NCBI RefSeq assembly: GCF_027579695.1
Contig: NC_083578.1
Location: forward strand, 4,878,460-4,942,459
Direction: 5' to 3'
DNA: 64,000 nucleotides
From: Neoarius graeffei
Lineage: Eukaryota > Chordata > Actinopteri > Siluriformes > Ariidae
Shown here: positions 34,196 to 45,241 of the stretch, one piece after another
How positions within the stretch are numbered: the stretch's first letter is position 1
Layout of the letters: every line of letters starts with the position of its first letter
Notes under the pieces: generated by a model
Databases searched by the model: none
Seen by the model: the letters and a program-made list of their open reading frames with translations, nothing else
What the model was told of the DNA's origin: nothing
Program-made: the position numbers and the translations under genes

Positions 34196-35660
34196 TGACC
34201 CCTCACCGAATCCAGGGACACATGTCGGCCGAAACGAATCCGAGATAATCGCAAAGGAAGCATTTTTTTTCGAAATTTGTGATTTTTGTTTTTTTCCATC
34301 ATGTGCAAGTTGAGATCTTGAAGAATGCAATCAGTATTTCAGATAATAGATTGTTTTGTTGGAAAAGCATACATTTTTTGTTGCAAATTGTCTCATTTTT
34401 GTCAGGACTGTAGCCTGCTGGGGGGTGTGGGTAAATTACCATATGGGCCATTCACATGATGATTTAAGTCATTTGTTTGTTTTTTTTCTGTGAATCAGCT
34501 GTATGATCCGAGTTGAGCGCATGGCTACTTAACTGCATACAGGCATGTGATTTCACTATGGAATGAGTTACTAAACAGAGCGCAGAGGAGCCCCGCGAAG
34601 CAAACAGACACACGGTATTTACATCGGAGATCACCATTTCTAGCAAAAAAAAACGCAACCTCATTTTCCAGATTGAATGGAATACTTGAATGATCGGATG
34701 ATACATGGACCGTTCTAGGATTACATTCCATCGGAGGCATTGGTGTGTGCAAGGCGCCGTTTCTCTTTCTGATGGGGTAAGTTTATTAATCTAAGGCTGT
34801 GTGATTATTTTTGCATGTAACGGAGAGTGTTGTGGTTTGGTTAAGCCTAGGTCACAACCGGACGTACGATTTTTGGGCCATATGATTTTTGGCGTTTCCC
34901 AAATCGCTGCGTTTTTTTTTTTGTTCACGGAGAAAGACGCGCGTTGGCCGTAAGTTTGTCTTGCAACGTGAAAAAAACGTAAGCGCCCGTAGAGTTTGTT
35001 TGACATGACAAAGAACCTCTGCGGCCGGTCTGCGGCTAGAAAATCAGCACATCACACGTGCGCTCTCGTGCTTTTCACACGCGCGCTCTCGTGCATTTCA
35101 TGCGCGCTCTCCGTGTGTTTCTTGTGTTTTTTGCATGTAGACCGGCTGTAGGAGCACATACGGCCGGTTGTGACCGAGGCTTTACATGAAACTAGTGTTG
35201 TGTTAGTTGTGTCATCATCGTGCTATCTTTCTTTCTTACGGTGTGAGTAATTTTTCAACCACAAAGCGTTAAAGTATACTTTAGGACTTATTTTTGTACT
35301 TCATAATTGTTTTGGGCATACTTTGCATGGAAGGAAAATTGACGTGGTGATCTTTGTTTACACGAAAGTAGTATCGTGCTAGCTAGTAGGGGGTGGGGCT
35401 TTCCTTAATGTCATGCAAATGAGCACCATTATGTGCCCGCCCTACACCCAGAGTAGCTGAGATGGAAAACTTCTCCCTTCTTTTCTCCCTTTTCTGTTTT
35501 AAGAAGTATACACTTTCAAAAGGCCACACATTCTTCAAATATTGTCAGATCTCCACATGGATGGCATCATTGGAAAGCTTAGAAACTGTACTTTCTGAAT
35601 CTGTCAATAACTCAAAATGCCCCCGGGCCGACATGTGTCCCTGGATTCTGTGATCTGCCA
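34196..35660. mobile_element. 1465-bp DNA transposon inside the Gypsy LTR
   Basis: The uninterrupted LTR shows the empty site. The insertion is bounded by CATATG on both sides (34190-34195, 35661-35666), a 6-bp target duplication. The terminal inverted repeats are 35 bp: both ends begin TG and share gaatccagggacacatgtcg in inverted orientation (about 34208 and 35648). No transposase is seen, so it is non-autonomous. It contains a further MITE at 34842-35184. Confidence 0.85.
34842..35184. mobile_element. MITE nested within the 1465-bp transposon
   Basis: The left end taagcctaggtcacaaccgg is the inverted copy of the right end ccggttgtgaccgaggcttta (one insertion, one mismatch). The interior has cggccggt/cgcgcgctctcgtg GC-rich direct repeats (35040-35110). 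No coding capacity. Confidence 0.75.
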
Positions 35661-36195
35661 CATATGCCAGAAGTTAGACCTGAAGATACACCAGTTTCAA
35701 CACTGAGGCAGCTATCCATGTCCACACTGATTCAGAGGAGTTTGAGCCAGCCACGCCCACTTCCCCATACACTAAACCACACAGACAAACACATGCTTAA
35801 CCCACTGCTTGTCAGTGAAAATAAACCAAAAATGGAAATAGTGAAAGCATACCTGAAGCAAAAGCAACCTCCTCAAACAAACACCACCGAGTGTGCTAGC
35901 CAGGTCCTATGCTAACGTGAGGACCCCAAGTGCTTTTATGGTCCCCTTAGGTGGCCTGATCAATGCCTATCCTAAACCCTCTGTTAGCGACCCAAACCAG
36001 AGGAAGAGGAGGCAAGAGAGAGAAAGAGAAATACAGTGGTAGTCACTACCAAACCCTAAGCATGGCCCACAGGCTACACATATACCATAAAATATAAATA
36101 GAAAGGTTGTTTATGAAAAATACTGTACACATTTACTCCGGCTTATGGAAGCCGCGAGAGGCCCTTCATATAATCTTTTTTTATTCACCTTGTTA

Positions 36196-36328
36196 TCCCG
36201 AGATAACAACATAATTAATTCAGGATCTCGAGAAAACAACACAACTAATTCGAGATCTCGAGAAAACAAAACCGTTATTTCGAGATCTCGAGAAAACAAA
36301 ACAATTATTCCGTGATCTCGAGTAAACA
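36196..36328 (+). repeat. Minisatellite with a gatctcgag core (about 30-bp unit)
   Basis: Four to five units share 'gatctcgagaaaacaaaac' followed by a few variable bases. A similar but reversed 'gttatcccgagataac' motif starts the array. A reading frame across it is only a by-product of the repeat. Confidence 0.85.
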
Positions 36329-36430
36329 GCTGAGAAATGGTTCATTCAGGTGCGCCAAGAGACTTGTGATATGCTGACTTTGGGGCTATTTCTCATTCTG
36401 TATAGACGCAACTTTGGTCATTAGAATGTC

Positions 36431-36622
36431 TGGATAATCGATCACCTAATAAGGCAATATTTTGATCAGGGGTTGACACAGGGAGAGATTGCATTAAGTC
36501 TTTTAATAAGGGATCATTTCAAAATTAGTCCGCGGCACCTCCGCAGAAGACTGGCCCGGCTTCGTCTCTACCGACAGAGATACAGTGATCAAAATATCTA
36601 TGAGAAATATTTCACTTTTCAT
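36431..36622 (+). pseudogene. N-terminal (HTH) fragment of an integrase-core element protein
   Basis: The frame reads ...IDHLIRQYFDQGLTQGEIAL, then FKISPRHLRRRLARLRLYRQ, and stops at about 36622. This resembles the helix-turn-helix N terminus that in vertebrate integrase-core (rve) proteins of mobile-element origin precedes the catalytic part seen at 37603-38672. Here the two parts lie on opposite strands, pointing toward each other's 3' ends. There is no upstream start. Confidence 0.55.
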
Positions 36623-36798
36623 TCCTGATTCTTTTTTTCTGCCTTTTGTCATGTTGCTGTCATTATTTTTAAAATGTTTGAATTGCAATGACAGTGTACT
36701 TGTTTACAGGATTGTTTGACAGGATGCTATGATTTTAAATCATTATGTAATAACTCCTGAATGTTCTTCCTGATTCAGTATTTTCTGAATGTTGCATT

Positions 36799-37310
36799 AC
36801 TCAACTTATAAGAACGCAAATGTTCTTCCTGATGGAATTACAACTTGTTCTGCCTTTTATTGCTGACATAACGTTTTAAATGTTTTAATGTGTTGTAAAA
36901 CCTGCAATGACATTGACTATTGAATTTCATCCTAAAATTACTGTAATATGATATTTCTGCTGCAGTATTTTCTGAACTCGTCGTTACACACATTACTGTG
37001 GATTGTGTGATATTGCTGACTTCAGTTTTGCAATAGTCATGATAGTTGTTGAATGATATGCTTCCCTCACACTCAACTTATAAGAACTCAAATGTTCTTC
37101 CTGATGCAGTATTTTTCTGAATTATTACTTGTTCTGCCTTTTGTTGCTGACATATCATTTTAAATGTCTGACCGGCAGTGACCGTGTGACTATTGTATGT
37201 CATCTTAAAATCTTCCTGCTGCAGTATTTTCTGAACTCACCGTTACACACATTACTGTGGATTGTGTAATATTGCTGACTTCAGTTTTGATGATACTGTA
37301 TGCTTCCCTT
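36799..37310 (+). repeat. Tandem duplication of about 270 bp
   Basis: Two imperfect copies, each running from 'caacttataagaac' through 'atgttcttcctgatg' and 'ttacacacattactgtggat' to 'ttgctgacttcagttttg'. They start near 36802 and 37074. The region 36623-37560 has no coding features. Confidence 0.7.
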
Positions 37311-37599
37311 CCTTGCACTTCTTAAATACATTCATAGTTGAAAGTTTTTGAACCCCTTGGAATCATTTGATTGTCTGCATAAGTTAGTCACTTATTGTCA
37401 TTTGAGTTTAATCTCACTACAGTGTGCTGAGGAAATACTGTCTTTCAAATCCACAATATACATGCAAAATAAAAGATATATACATTAGCAAAAAAGACAA
37501 TCAGCTGACATGTCAAGTGTAAGTTTACTGAAATCATGACCTTAGCAAGAACATATACAACAGAAACAATGACTGTTAGATCGGTCATCAGCTGTTAGA

Positions 37600-38672
37600 T
37601 CAGTCATCAGCTTCTTCCAGGAGTGCCTTTATCAATGGCCTCAGGTCTTTGTAGAGTCTAATGGCTCCTTCAGTGTCAGGGCGGTGAGTCAAGTTGTGTT
37701 GTTCCATCACCAGCAAGCATAAGTCATGTAGGTCAATGTCACATGGAATATCTGTTTTCCACTGGCAGATGTCTTCACCTAGGATTGCGTTAACTTTGTC
37801 CATTTCAACTGGATGCAGATAATTCTGTGCATGATACAGCTCAGGTACGTTGTACATCATCACTGGCTTGCCATGGTAGAGATCATGCCCATTCCTCCCC
37901 GGACGAATGCGATGGTTGTCCCACATTTGCACCACTGTGTCCAGCTCGTCCTGTAAGGCAGGCACTGAGAGTGAGAAGCATGATATACAAGTATGATTCA
38001 ATATACGCATGGGTTTAATAGATTGCAAATTGGCCTGGCTGCATGCGCACTGGCCAAACTGTTATGCACACAATTACGCACACACCCATCACTTTATTCC
38101 AACCGTTTTTACTCTCAAACTAAATAGCCTATCATGTGTTGATTGATTACCTGTATAATCTTTAGGAAACAGAATTGAATAAGACCCTTGTCGATAAAAT
38201 CACCACTGAAATCACCCGTAGCTTAGAACTCTCTGAAGACATCTCGCCAGTAGTCCACATTCTGTCTCCTATACGTCCCCCACCAACATTCGATTCTCTG
38301 GTTTGCCGTGCTCCTTCCTTGAATAACACAAGGAGGACCATGGACCTCTCCAGTGTCATCTTCCCTGAAAAAAGTCTGTAGTCTGTTGGCATGGACATTC
38401 TCTGTTCCATGATCTGATCTCAGGATTTTTGGGCAGCCTCCGAGTTTAGTGACAGTTTGAGCAAAATAGGCTGCAATCACGCATGGGTTGCTGTTGGTGC
38501 AGTTTGCTTCCATCCAAATGATATGCCTTGAAAATCCATCAATGCACCCGTTCACCCCGATGCCAAAGGGGGTGAGCTTGTCGTATGGATCCATGTGCCA
38601 CACATAATTTGGCCCCGGAACACGATCTTCTATGCAGCCTCCTACCTTTCCGACGCTGCACGGCCTCGACAC
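37600..38672 (-). pseudogene. Integrase-core (rve) domain protein of mobile-element origin
   Basis: The frame includes PGPNYVWHMDPYDKLTPFG, NGCIDGFSRHIIWMEAN, CPKILRSDHGTEN and STANQRIECWWGTYRRQN: the D, D and E positions of an integrase-type catalytic core. After RDVFREF there is a TAA (38223-38225), then the frame continues ATGDFSGDFIDKGLIQFCF to a splice donor. A GT-AG intron (38150-37951) leads to DELDTVVQMWDNHRIRPGR and a C-terminal end EEADD (stop 37600-37602). A frameshift lies just upstream near 38625, and the 5' part is cut off by the mariner starting at about 38685. One stop and one frameshift, with otherwise well-preserved residues, suggest fairly recent decay. Confidence 0.7.
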
Positions 38673-39017
38673 ATTTCAAAACAGTTGGGACAGTAAAGCA
38701 TTTCCCACTTTATAATGTTTATAATGTTGCTGTTCCTTCTCCCAACACTTAAGCTGTTTATGTACTGAAGACTCCAAGTGATGAAGTGTTTCAGGTGTTA
38801 TTTTTTGTTCTGTTCTTCCTGTAAACAGGTCTTAAGGTGTGTAACAGAACGGGGTCGTCACTGTCATATTTTTTTCATTTCTGCTCTGGATATGTGTGTG
38901 TGTGCTCGTTGCTCACGTGTGTGTGCATGTGTGTGTTCACTGCTTCAGATGGGTTAAATGCAGAGAGGAATTTCACAAGGGTGTGATGAATAAAGTTGTG
39001 CTTTCTTTCTTTCTTAA

Positions 39018-40050
39018 TTCTCCACACATTCTCTATTGGGGACAGAGGGGACACGCCCTCTTCTTCCACAGCCATGCCTTTGTAATGTGTGCAGAATGTG
39101 GTTTTGCATTGTCTTGTTGAAATCTCCCTGGAAAAGACGTCGTCTTGAAGGCAGCAGATCTCATCTCATCTCATTATCTCTAGCCGCTTTATCCTTCTAC
39201 AGGGTCGCAGGCAAGCTGGAGCCTATCCCAGCTGACTACGGGCGAAAGGCGGGGTTCACCCTGGACAAGTCGCCAGGTCATCACAGGGCTGACACACAGA
39301 CACCCATTCACACTCACACCTACGGTCAATTTAGAGTCACCAGTTAACCTAACCTGCATGTCTTTGGACTGTGGGGGAAACCAGAGCACCCGGAGGAAAC
39401 CCACACAGACACGGGGAGAACATGCAAACTCCACACAGAAAGGCCCTCGCCGGCCCCGGGGCTCGAACCCAGGACCTTCTTGCTGTGAGGCGACAGCGCT
39501 AACCACTACACCACCGAAGACAGCAGATGTTGCTCCAAAATCTCAGTGTACTTTTCTGCATTAATGTTCCATCACAGAAGTGTAAGTTACCTTCGCCGAG
39601 AGCATTGACCCAACCCCATACCATGACACACCCTGGCTTTTGGACTTGTTCCTGCTAACAGTCTGCAAGGTCCTTTTCATCTTTGGTCCTGAGCACATGG
39701 TGTCAATTTCTTCCAAAAAAGACCTGGAATACTGAATTATCTGACCACAATACCCGTTTCCACTGTGTGATGGTCCATCCCAGACTCCTACGAGCCCAGA
39801 GAAGCCGATGGCGCTTCTGGACACAGTTAATATAAGGCTTCCTTTTTGCACAGTAAAGTTTTAACTGGTGTTTGTGGATGTAAAGATGTAACTCTGCATT
39901 GTAGCTTGATAAAGGTTTTCCAGAGTAATCCCGAGCCCAAGTGGTTCTATCAGCTGTAGATGAATGACAGTTCTTGATGCAGTGCCATCTGAGGGACCGG
40001 AGATCTTGGGGGTTCAGATTAGGCTTGGGTACGGTGGCTGGGAAGTGCAA
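39018..40050 (-). pseudogene. Mariner-type transposase fragments
   Basis: Read on the - strand from 40050: NLNPQDLRSLRWHCIKNCHS, KLYCAKRKPYINCVQKRHRL, KRVLWSDNSVFQVFFGRN, i.e. the linker and first catalytic Asp (SDN where SDE is usual). Further on, LSPIENVWRI (about 39020) holds the third catalytic position. It is broken by a SINE and by stops. The N-terminal part is displaced to about 45482-45700 by the MITE/LINE insertion. Confidence 0.7.
39160..39515 (-). repeat. tRNA-headed SINE, copy 2
   Basis: Reverse orientation: the complement of gtggtgtagtggttagcgct lies at the right end. Target duplications gaaggcagcagat (39147-39159) and gaagacagcagat (39516-39528) differ at one base. It is inserted in the mariner transposase. 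Confidence 0.9.
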
Positions 40051-41251
40051 AACAAAATTACAAACTGTGAAACAATTTTATATTTTATAAAAACAAAATT
40101 ACATGAGCAAAACACTTTTCAAATCAAATCAAATCAAGTTTATTTGTACAGCGCTTTTAACAATAAACATTGTCGCAAAGCAGCTTTACAGAATTTGAAC
40201 GACTTAAAACATGAGCTAATTTTATCCCTAATCTATCCCCAATGAGCAAGCCTGTGGCGACGGTGGCAAGGAAAAACTCCCTCAGACGACATGAGGAAGA
40301 AACCTCGAGAGGAACCAGACTCAAAAAGGAACCCATCCTCATTTGGGCAACAACAGACAGCCTGACTATAATATTAACAGTTTTAACAGGTATAACCCTC
40401 AACTGTCCTCATGGAGCTGTCCTTCACAGGAGTGGGGCGATAAAACTCCGACCAGACACAGGGCACCAGGATGGATCAAGCAGGTCCGAGGGGCAGAAGA
40501 GGCCAGCATCTCAATCCCAGGATCAACATGTAACTCAGAGGGACAGATGGGGGGGGGGAGAGAAAGAAAACACGTTGTTAGGTATGCCCTAAAAATGACA
40601 AGTATTAAATCTGTGTGGTAGGCTCGCAGAGACGAGAGTCTTTACATCAAGCATAACACACAATGGCATGTTAATATGGTAAAAAATATATCATGACCTG
40701 CTCTGGCTGGATGCTTGATTGGGTGATGGGAGCACACTCCTCAGCAATGATGAGATGCAGATGGGACCCTTAGGCCTGGCCAAGACAATTCAGTTACGTT
40801 TCACCGGGTCTGGGACATGCGACAGAATGTCTGATGGCCGATTCCCTGCAGGCTACGATAGCCAGTCGAGGTCCCCACCGTCTCCACCAAAAGATTTCCT
40901 GTTGACTCCATGTAACTCAGAGGGACAGATTTGGGGTGGGGGGGAGAGAAAGAAAACACAGGTGGTTAGGTATGCCCAATGTCACCTGAATAAGTAGGAA
41001 CAGTATACATATTGCACCGAGTACAAGCAGGGACTCCGGCAACTAACTATGACAGCATAACTAAAAGGAGAGAGCCAGAAGGTAACACAGGCATGAGGGA
41101 GCCCCGGGACATAAAGCAGCCAGCCACTACACCATCAACAAACTCGAGTGAGCAAGCGAGTGGGGACTGACAGCATCCATACATCCCAGTTTACCAAAAC
41201 ACTCTATGTCTGAGGACCCTCCAGATCTACTCCTTTACCTCATAAACACCA

Positions 41252-44200
41252 TTAACAAAAGGCTTGACTAAACAGATATGTTTTCAGCCTAGACTTAAAT
41301 GCTGAGACTGTGTCTGATTCCCGAACATTACTTGGAAGGCTGTTCCATAACAGTGGGGCTTTGTAAGAAAAGGCTCTGCCCCCTGATGTAGCCTTCACTA
41401 TACGAGGTACCAGCAGATAGCCTGCACCTTTTGATCTAAGTAGGCGTGGCGGGTCATAGAGGAGCAGAAGTTCACTCAGGTACTGTGGTGCGAGACCATT
41501 TAGTGCTTTAAAGGTCAATAGTAGTATTTTATAATCAATACGAAATTTGATTGGGAGCCAATGCAGTGTGGATAAGACAGGTGTGATGTGGTCATATTTT
41601 CTAGTTCTAGTAAGGACTCTTGCTGCGGCATTTTGAACTAACTGGAGCTTGTTTATGCACTTATTGGAACATCCAGACAGTAAGGCATTACAATAATCCA
41701 ACCTGGAGGTAACAAAAGCATGGACTATTTTTTCTGCATCATGCAATGACATTAAATTTCTTATCTTTGCAATATTTCTGAGATGAAAGAAAGCTATCCG
41801 GGTGATGTTATCAATGTGAGTTTCGAATGAAAGACTGGGGTCAATAATCACTCCGAGGTCTTTTACTGCTGCACGTGAAGAAACAGAAAGGCCATCCAGA
41901 GTTACTGTGTAATCAGAAAACTTACTTCTAGCTGTATGTGGTCCTAGCACAAGTACTTCAGTCTTGTCAGAGTTAAGCAGAAGGAAATTTATAAGCATCC
42001 AGTGCCTAATGTCCTTAACACATTCCTCAATTTTATTAAGCTGGTGTCTCTCATCAGGTTTTGCAGAGACATACAACTGTGTGTCATCAGCATAACAGTG
42101 GAAACTAATACAATGTTTACGAATAATATCGCCCAGAGGTAACATATATAGAGAAAAAAGCAGTGGACCCAAGACAGAACCTTGTGGAACACCAAACTTT
42201 ACCTCGGTACGTCTAGAAATATCACCATTTATATCAACATACTGATAACGATCAGTTAGATAAGACCTGAGCCAGGAGAGGGCCATTCCCTTAACTCCCA
42301 CAACATTTTCTAGTCTATCCAGAAGAATGGAATGATCAATGGTATCAAATGCTGCACTAAGGTCAAGCAACACAAGTAGCGAGACACAGCCCTGATCAGA
42401 CGCCAACAGTAGGTCGTTTACTACTTTAACCAGTGCTGTCTCTGTGCTATGATGAGGTCTAAATCCTGACTGATACATTTCATGGATGTTATTCCTATGT
42501 AAATATGAGCATAACTGCTGTGCCACAGCTTTTTCAAGGATCTTGGAGATAAAGGGGAGGTTTGATATTGGCCGATAATTGGACAGCTGACAGGGATCAA
42601 GGTCAGGTTTTTTAATCAGGGGTTTGATAACTGCTAGTTTAAAGGATTTGGGTACATAGCCAATCATAAGAGAAGAATTTATTATTTTTAGAAGTGGTTC
42701 AATTACTCCAGGCATTATCTGTTTGAATAGATGTGTCGGTAAGGGATCTAGTACGCAAGTTGAGGCTTTTGATGTAGAGATTAATGAAAGTAATTCAGTT
42801 TCTTTTAGGGGAGTAAAACATTCTAACTGATGATCTGATACAGTTATATTGTTAACTACAAGGTCACTTTCATTGTCTAACCTTAAATTAGTAGTTTGAA
42901 TTTTTTGTCGGATATTCTCAATTTTGTCATTAAAAAAATTCATGAAGTCGTTGCTACTACATACTGCAGGTGTGCATGTGTTGATAGTGGACTTATTCCT
43001 GGTTAATTTTGCTACAGTATTAAATAGGAATCTAGGATTATTTTTGTTATCTTCTATTAGGGAGGAGAAATATGTTGATCTCGCAGCACTAAGAGCTTTT
43101 CTATACTTCAGGAAGCTCTCCTTCCAAGCTAATTTGAACACTACCAATTTTATTTGACGCCATTTACGTTCCAATTTTCGAGTGGTCTGTTTTAATGTGC
43201 GAGTGTCATCATTATACCAGGGTGCTAATTTTTTGTCTCTGACCATTTTCCTTTTTAGAGGAGCTACATTATCTAAAGTATGGCGGAATGTTGACTCTAA
43301 GCATTCAGTTGCCTGATCGAGTTCTGCAGGGGCTGACAGTGACCCAATCAAAGTTGACAGCTCTGGGAGATCATTTATAAAGCTCTGTGCAGTAGTTGAC
43401 GTGAAAGTGCGTTTAATACAGTAGCGTGGTGAGGTGCATATATTATTACTCAGACATATTTTGAATGAGATGAGACAATGATCTGAGATAACTTCAGACT
43501 GTGGAAGTATGACTATATTGTCTACGTTTAATCTGAATGTTAGTATTAGATCGAGGGTGTGACCACCATTATGAGTCGGTCCTATGACATTCTGCTTAAT
43601 CCCGACTGAATCTAAGATGGACACAAACGCTGTTTTTAAAGGGTCTTCTGGGTTATCGAAGTGAATATTAAAATCTCCGACAACTAAAGCTTTGTCTAAG
43701 GAAATAACCAAATCTGAGATAAAATCTGCAAATTCAGAAAGAAACTCAGAATATGGCCCCGGGGGCCTGTAAATAATAAGCAATGGAATTAACTGGGTAG
43801 ACTTATTTTTCGAGGCTACATACATTATATGAGTATGAAGAACTTCAAATGTATTAAATTTATAACCAGGTTTTTGTGTTACACCTAGATAATCGTTATA
43901 AATAACCGCGACGCCTCCTCCTCTGCCAGTTAGACGAGGCTGGTGTATATAACTGTATCCAGGAGGACTCGCTTCATTTAATGCTATATATTCATTTGGC
44001 TTAATCCATGTTTCTGTTAAACACAGTACATTAAACTCCTGATCAGTAATGAGTTCATTAACCATTAGCGCTTTAGATGTAAGAGATCTAATATTTAATA
44101 GCCCCACCTTTAGATCAAAGGTGCTGGCAGCAGCTGTACAGTCAGTCTGATCTAATTTTATATTGATTAGGTTACTGGAACAAACTCTCTGAAAATTTCT

Positions 44201-44326
44201 ACCTTTTTGTTGAGCTCGGGGAACAGACACAGTCTCGATGTAGTGGGCCCTGAGTGACGACTCTGTGCAGCTAGCAGACAGTCGGTTTAGCCTGTTCGTC
44301 TGCTCCCTGGCCTTGGCTCTGGATTG
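41252..44326 (-). CDS. LINE ORF2: APE endonuclease and reverse transcriptase
   Basis: The open frame runs without interruption from directly after the ORF1 stop to the TAA-type stop at 41252. The first codon used in a conventional call would be GTG at 44230 (992 aa); no ATG occurs until about residue 55. Endonuclease motifs: [36 protein letters not shown] and [10 protein letters not shown] motifs: [44 protein letters not shown] and [11 protein letters not shown] (YADD at 42083-42094, about residue 712). C-terminal motif [13 protein letters not shown]. All catalytic motifs look intact. It encodes the enzyme for target-primed reverse transcription. Confidence 0.93.
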   Translation of the reverse strand, partial: QSRAKAREQTNRLNRLSASCTESSLRAHYIETVSVPRAQQKGRNFQRVCSSNLINIKLDQTDCTAAASTFDLKVGLLNIRSLTSKALMVNELITDQEFNVLCLTETWIKPNEYIALNEASPPGYSYIHQPRLTGRGGGVAVIYNDYLGVTQKPGYKFNTFEVLHTHIMYVASKNKSTQLIPLLIIYRPPGPYSEFLSEFADFISDLVISLDKALVVGDFNIHFDNPEDPLKTAFVSILDSVGIKQNVIGPTHNGGHTLDLILTFRLNVDNIVILPQSEVISDHCLISFKICLSNNICTSPRYCIKRTFTSTTAQSFINDLPELSTLIGSLSAPAELDQATECLESTFRHTLDNVAPLKRKMVRDKKLAPWYNDDTRTLKQTTRKLERKWRQIKLVVFKLAWKESFLKYRKALSAARSTYFSSLIEDNKNNPRFLFNTVAKLTRNKSTINTCTPAVCSSNDFMNFFNDKIENIRQKIQTTNLRLDNESDLVVNNITVSDHQLECFTPLKETELLSLISTSKASTCVLDPLPTHLFKQIMPGVIEPLLKIINSSLMIGYVPKSFKLAVIKPLIKKPDLDPCQLSNYRPISNLPFISKILEKAVAQQLCSYLHRNNIHEMYQSGFRPHHSTETALVKVVNDLLLASDQGCVSLLVLLDLSAAFDTIDHSILLDRLENVVGVKGMALSWLRSYLTDRYQYVDINGDISRRTEVKFGVPQGSVLGPLLFSLYMLPLGDIIRKHCISFHCYADDTQLYVSAKPDERHQLNKIEECVKDIRHWMLINFLLLNSDKTEVLVLGPHTARSKFSDYTVTLDGLSVSSRAAVKDLGVIIDPSLSFETHIDNITRIAFFHLRNIAKIRNLMSLHDAEKIVHAFVTSRLDYCNALLSGCSNKCINKLQLVQNAAARVLTRTRKYDHITPVLSTLHWLPIKFRIDYKILLLTFKALNGLAPQYLSELLLLYDPPRLLRSKGAGYLLVPRIVKATSGGRAFSYKAPLLWNSLPSNVRESDTVSAFKSRLKTYLFSQAFC

Positions 44327-45241
44327 TCAGAAATTAACTAGGCCTGTTCTGAGACTATGACCTATGCTGCAGGAAATGAGAGCAGCACCTTCCCGAGTGG
44401 GATGGACACCGTCCCGCCCTAACAGGCCAGCAGTGCCCTCAAAATTAGCCCAATTATCTATAAAGCCCACACTGTTTTCAGAGCACCACCTGGACAGCCA
44501 GCAGTTCAGCGACCATAACCTGCTGTAAGCTACATCGCCACGCCGCATTGGGATGGGGCCAGAGCATACTACAGCATCGGACATCGCCTTCGCTAATTTA
44601 AACACCTCTACAAAGTTACTCTTAGTAACCTCAGACTGACGAAGGCGTATATCATTAGCTCCTGCATGGATAACTATCTTTGAGAACCTGTGCTTGCCTA
44701 GGACCCTAAGATTACCTGCTATGTCCGGCGCCCTGGCTCCCGGTATACACCTGACTAAAGCTGCTGGTGCCCCTAAAGGCTGAGCTAATTTCACGTGCCG
44801 TATGATAGAGTCCCCTATAACCAGAGCTCTTTCAGGTTTCTCAGTGGGTGCATCACTAAGGAGAGCAAACCTGTTCGACACGTGACGCGGAGAGGAGTGG
44901 TGCTCCCGTGGGCGAGCCTCAGCGGTAGCTTTGGCTCTACGCTTATGCCGCCAAGCCGTCACCCATTCGCCCCGCTGTAAGGGCTCTAATGCCGGATTTT
45001 GGGGATTGCTAACTCCACCTAGGGCGTCCAGACTTTCCCTAACAGAAACTACACTGTTCTCACGCTCACTAACCTGCTCTAAAGCCTGGACACGCGCTTC
45101 TAGCACTGAAATCTTCTCCGTCAGAGAGCTAACTAATCTGCACTTATCACAAGTAAAGCTAATAGAGCTATCGCTAGTGACGGAGGAAGAATGACTAAAC
45201 ATCCTGCACTCAGCACACTGAACAGGCTGAAGGTGTGCCAT
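44327..45241 (-). CDS. LINE ORF1 with zinc-finger, coiled coil and SGNH esterase domain
   Basis: 304 aa from the ATG at 45241 (MAHLQPVQCAECRMF). An N-terminal C-x2-C pair and a second CDKC form a PHD/zinc-like module (residues 8-45), followed by a heptad-rich KISVLEARVQALEQV and an SGNH/GDSI esterase domain: LVIGDSIIRHVK (catalytic Ser), HAGANDIR, and GRDGVHPT (Asp/His). Such esterase ORF1 proteins are known from CR1/L2-type LINEs, where they bind RNA. It ends GLVNF TGA, with ORF2 following in the same frame. Confidence 0.88.
   Translation of the reverse strand: MAHLQPVQCAECRMFSHSSSVTSDSSISFTCDKCRLVSSLTEKISVLEARVQALEQVSERENSVVSVRESLDALGGVSNPQNPALEPLQRGEWVTAWRHKRRAKATAEARPREHHSSPRHVSNRFALLSDAPTEKPERALVIGDSIIRHVKLAQPLGAPAALVRCIPGARAPDIAGNLRVLGKHRFSKIVIHAGANDIRLRQSEVTKSNFVEVFKLAKAMSDAVVCSGPIPMRRGDVAYSRLWSLNCWLSRWCSENSVGFIDNWANFEGTAGLLGRDGVHPTREGAALISCSIGHSLRTGLVNF

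Larger units (their letters stand above)
26187..36078 (-). mobile_element. Ty3/Gypsy LTR retrotransposon, decayed
   Basis: Order on the - strand: 5' LTR (36078-33070, itself carrying an insertion), candidate primer-binding site beginning TGGCGTAGCCAGCAGG (about 33066), a (CA)n tract, gag, pol in the order protease, RT, RNase H, integrase, a G-rich polypurine tract (27706-27722), 3' LTR. Flanking CATA duplications are present. Several frameshifts and LTR differences (including a 16-bp indel in the LTR repeats near 33590) show it is much older than the BEL element. Confidence 0.9.
33070..36078 (-). repeat. Ty3/Gypsy 5' LTR carrying a nested transposon
   Basis: Partner of 26187-27705. It is identical in organisation but enlarged to 3009 bp by the insertion 34196-35660 at a CATATG site. 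Confidence 0.88.

Noticed and set aside
36111-36299. Frame encoding a repeated LFSRDLE motif
   Set aside because: It is a by-product of the 30-bp minisatellite.
36196-36330. CRISPR-like regularly spaced repeat
   Set aside because: The spacers are only a few bases and similar to each other, the genome is vertebrate, and no cas genes exist.
40157-40621. Frames in both strands shared with 61795-62256
   Set aside because: They lie in the 3' UTR of the L2-like LINE. Their similarity reflects two copies of the repeat, not a gene.
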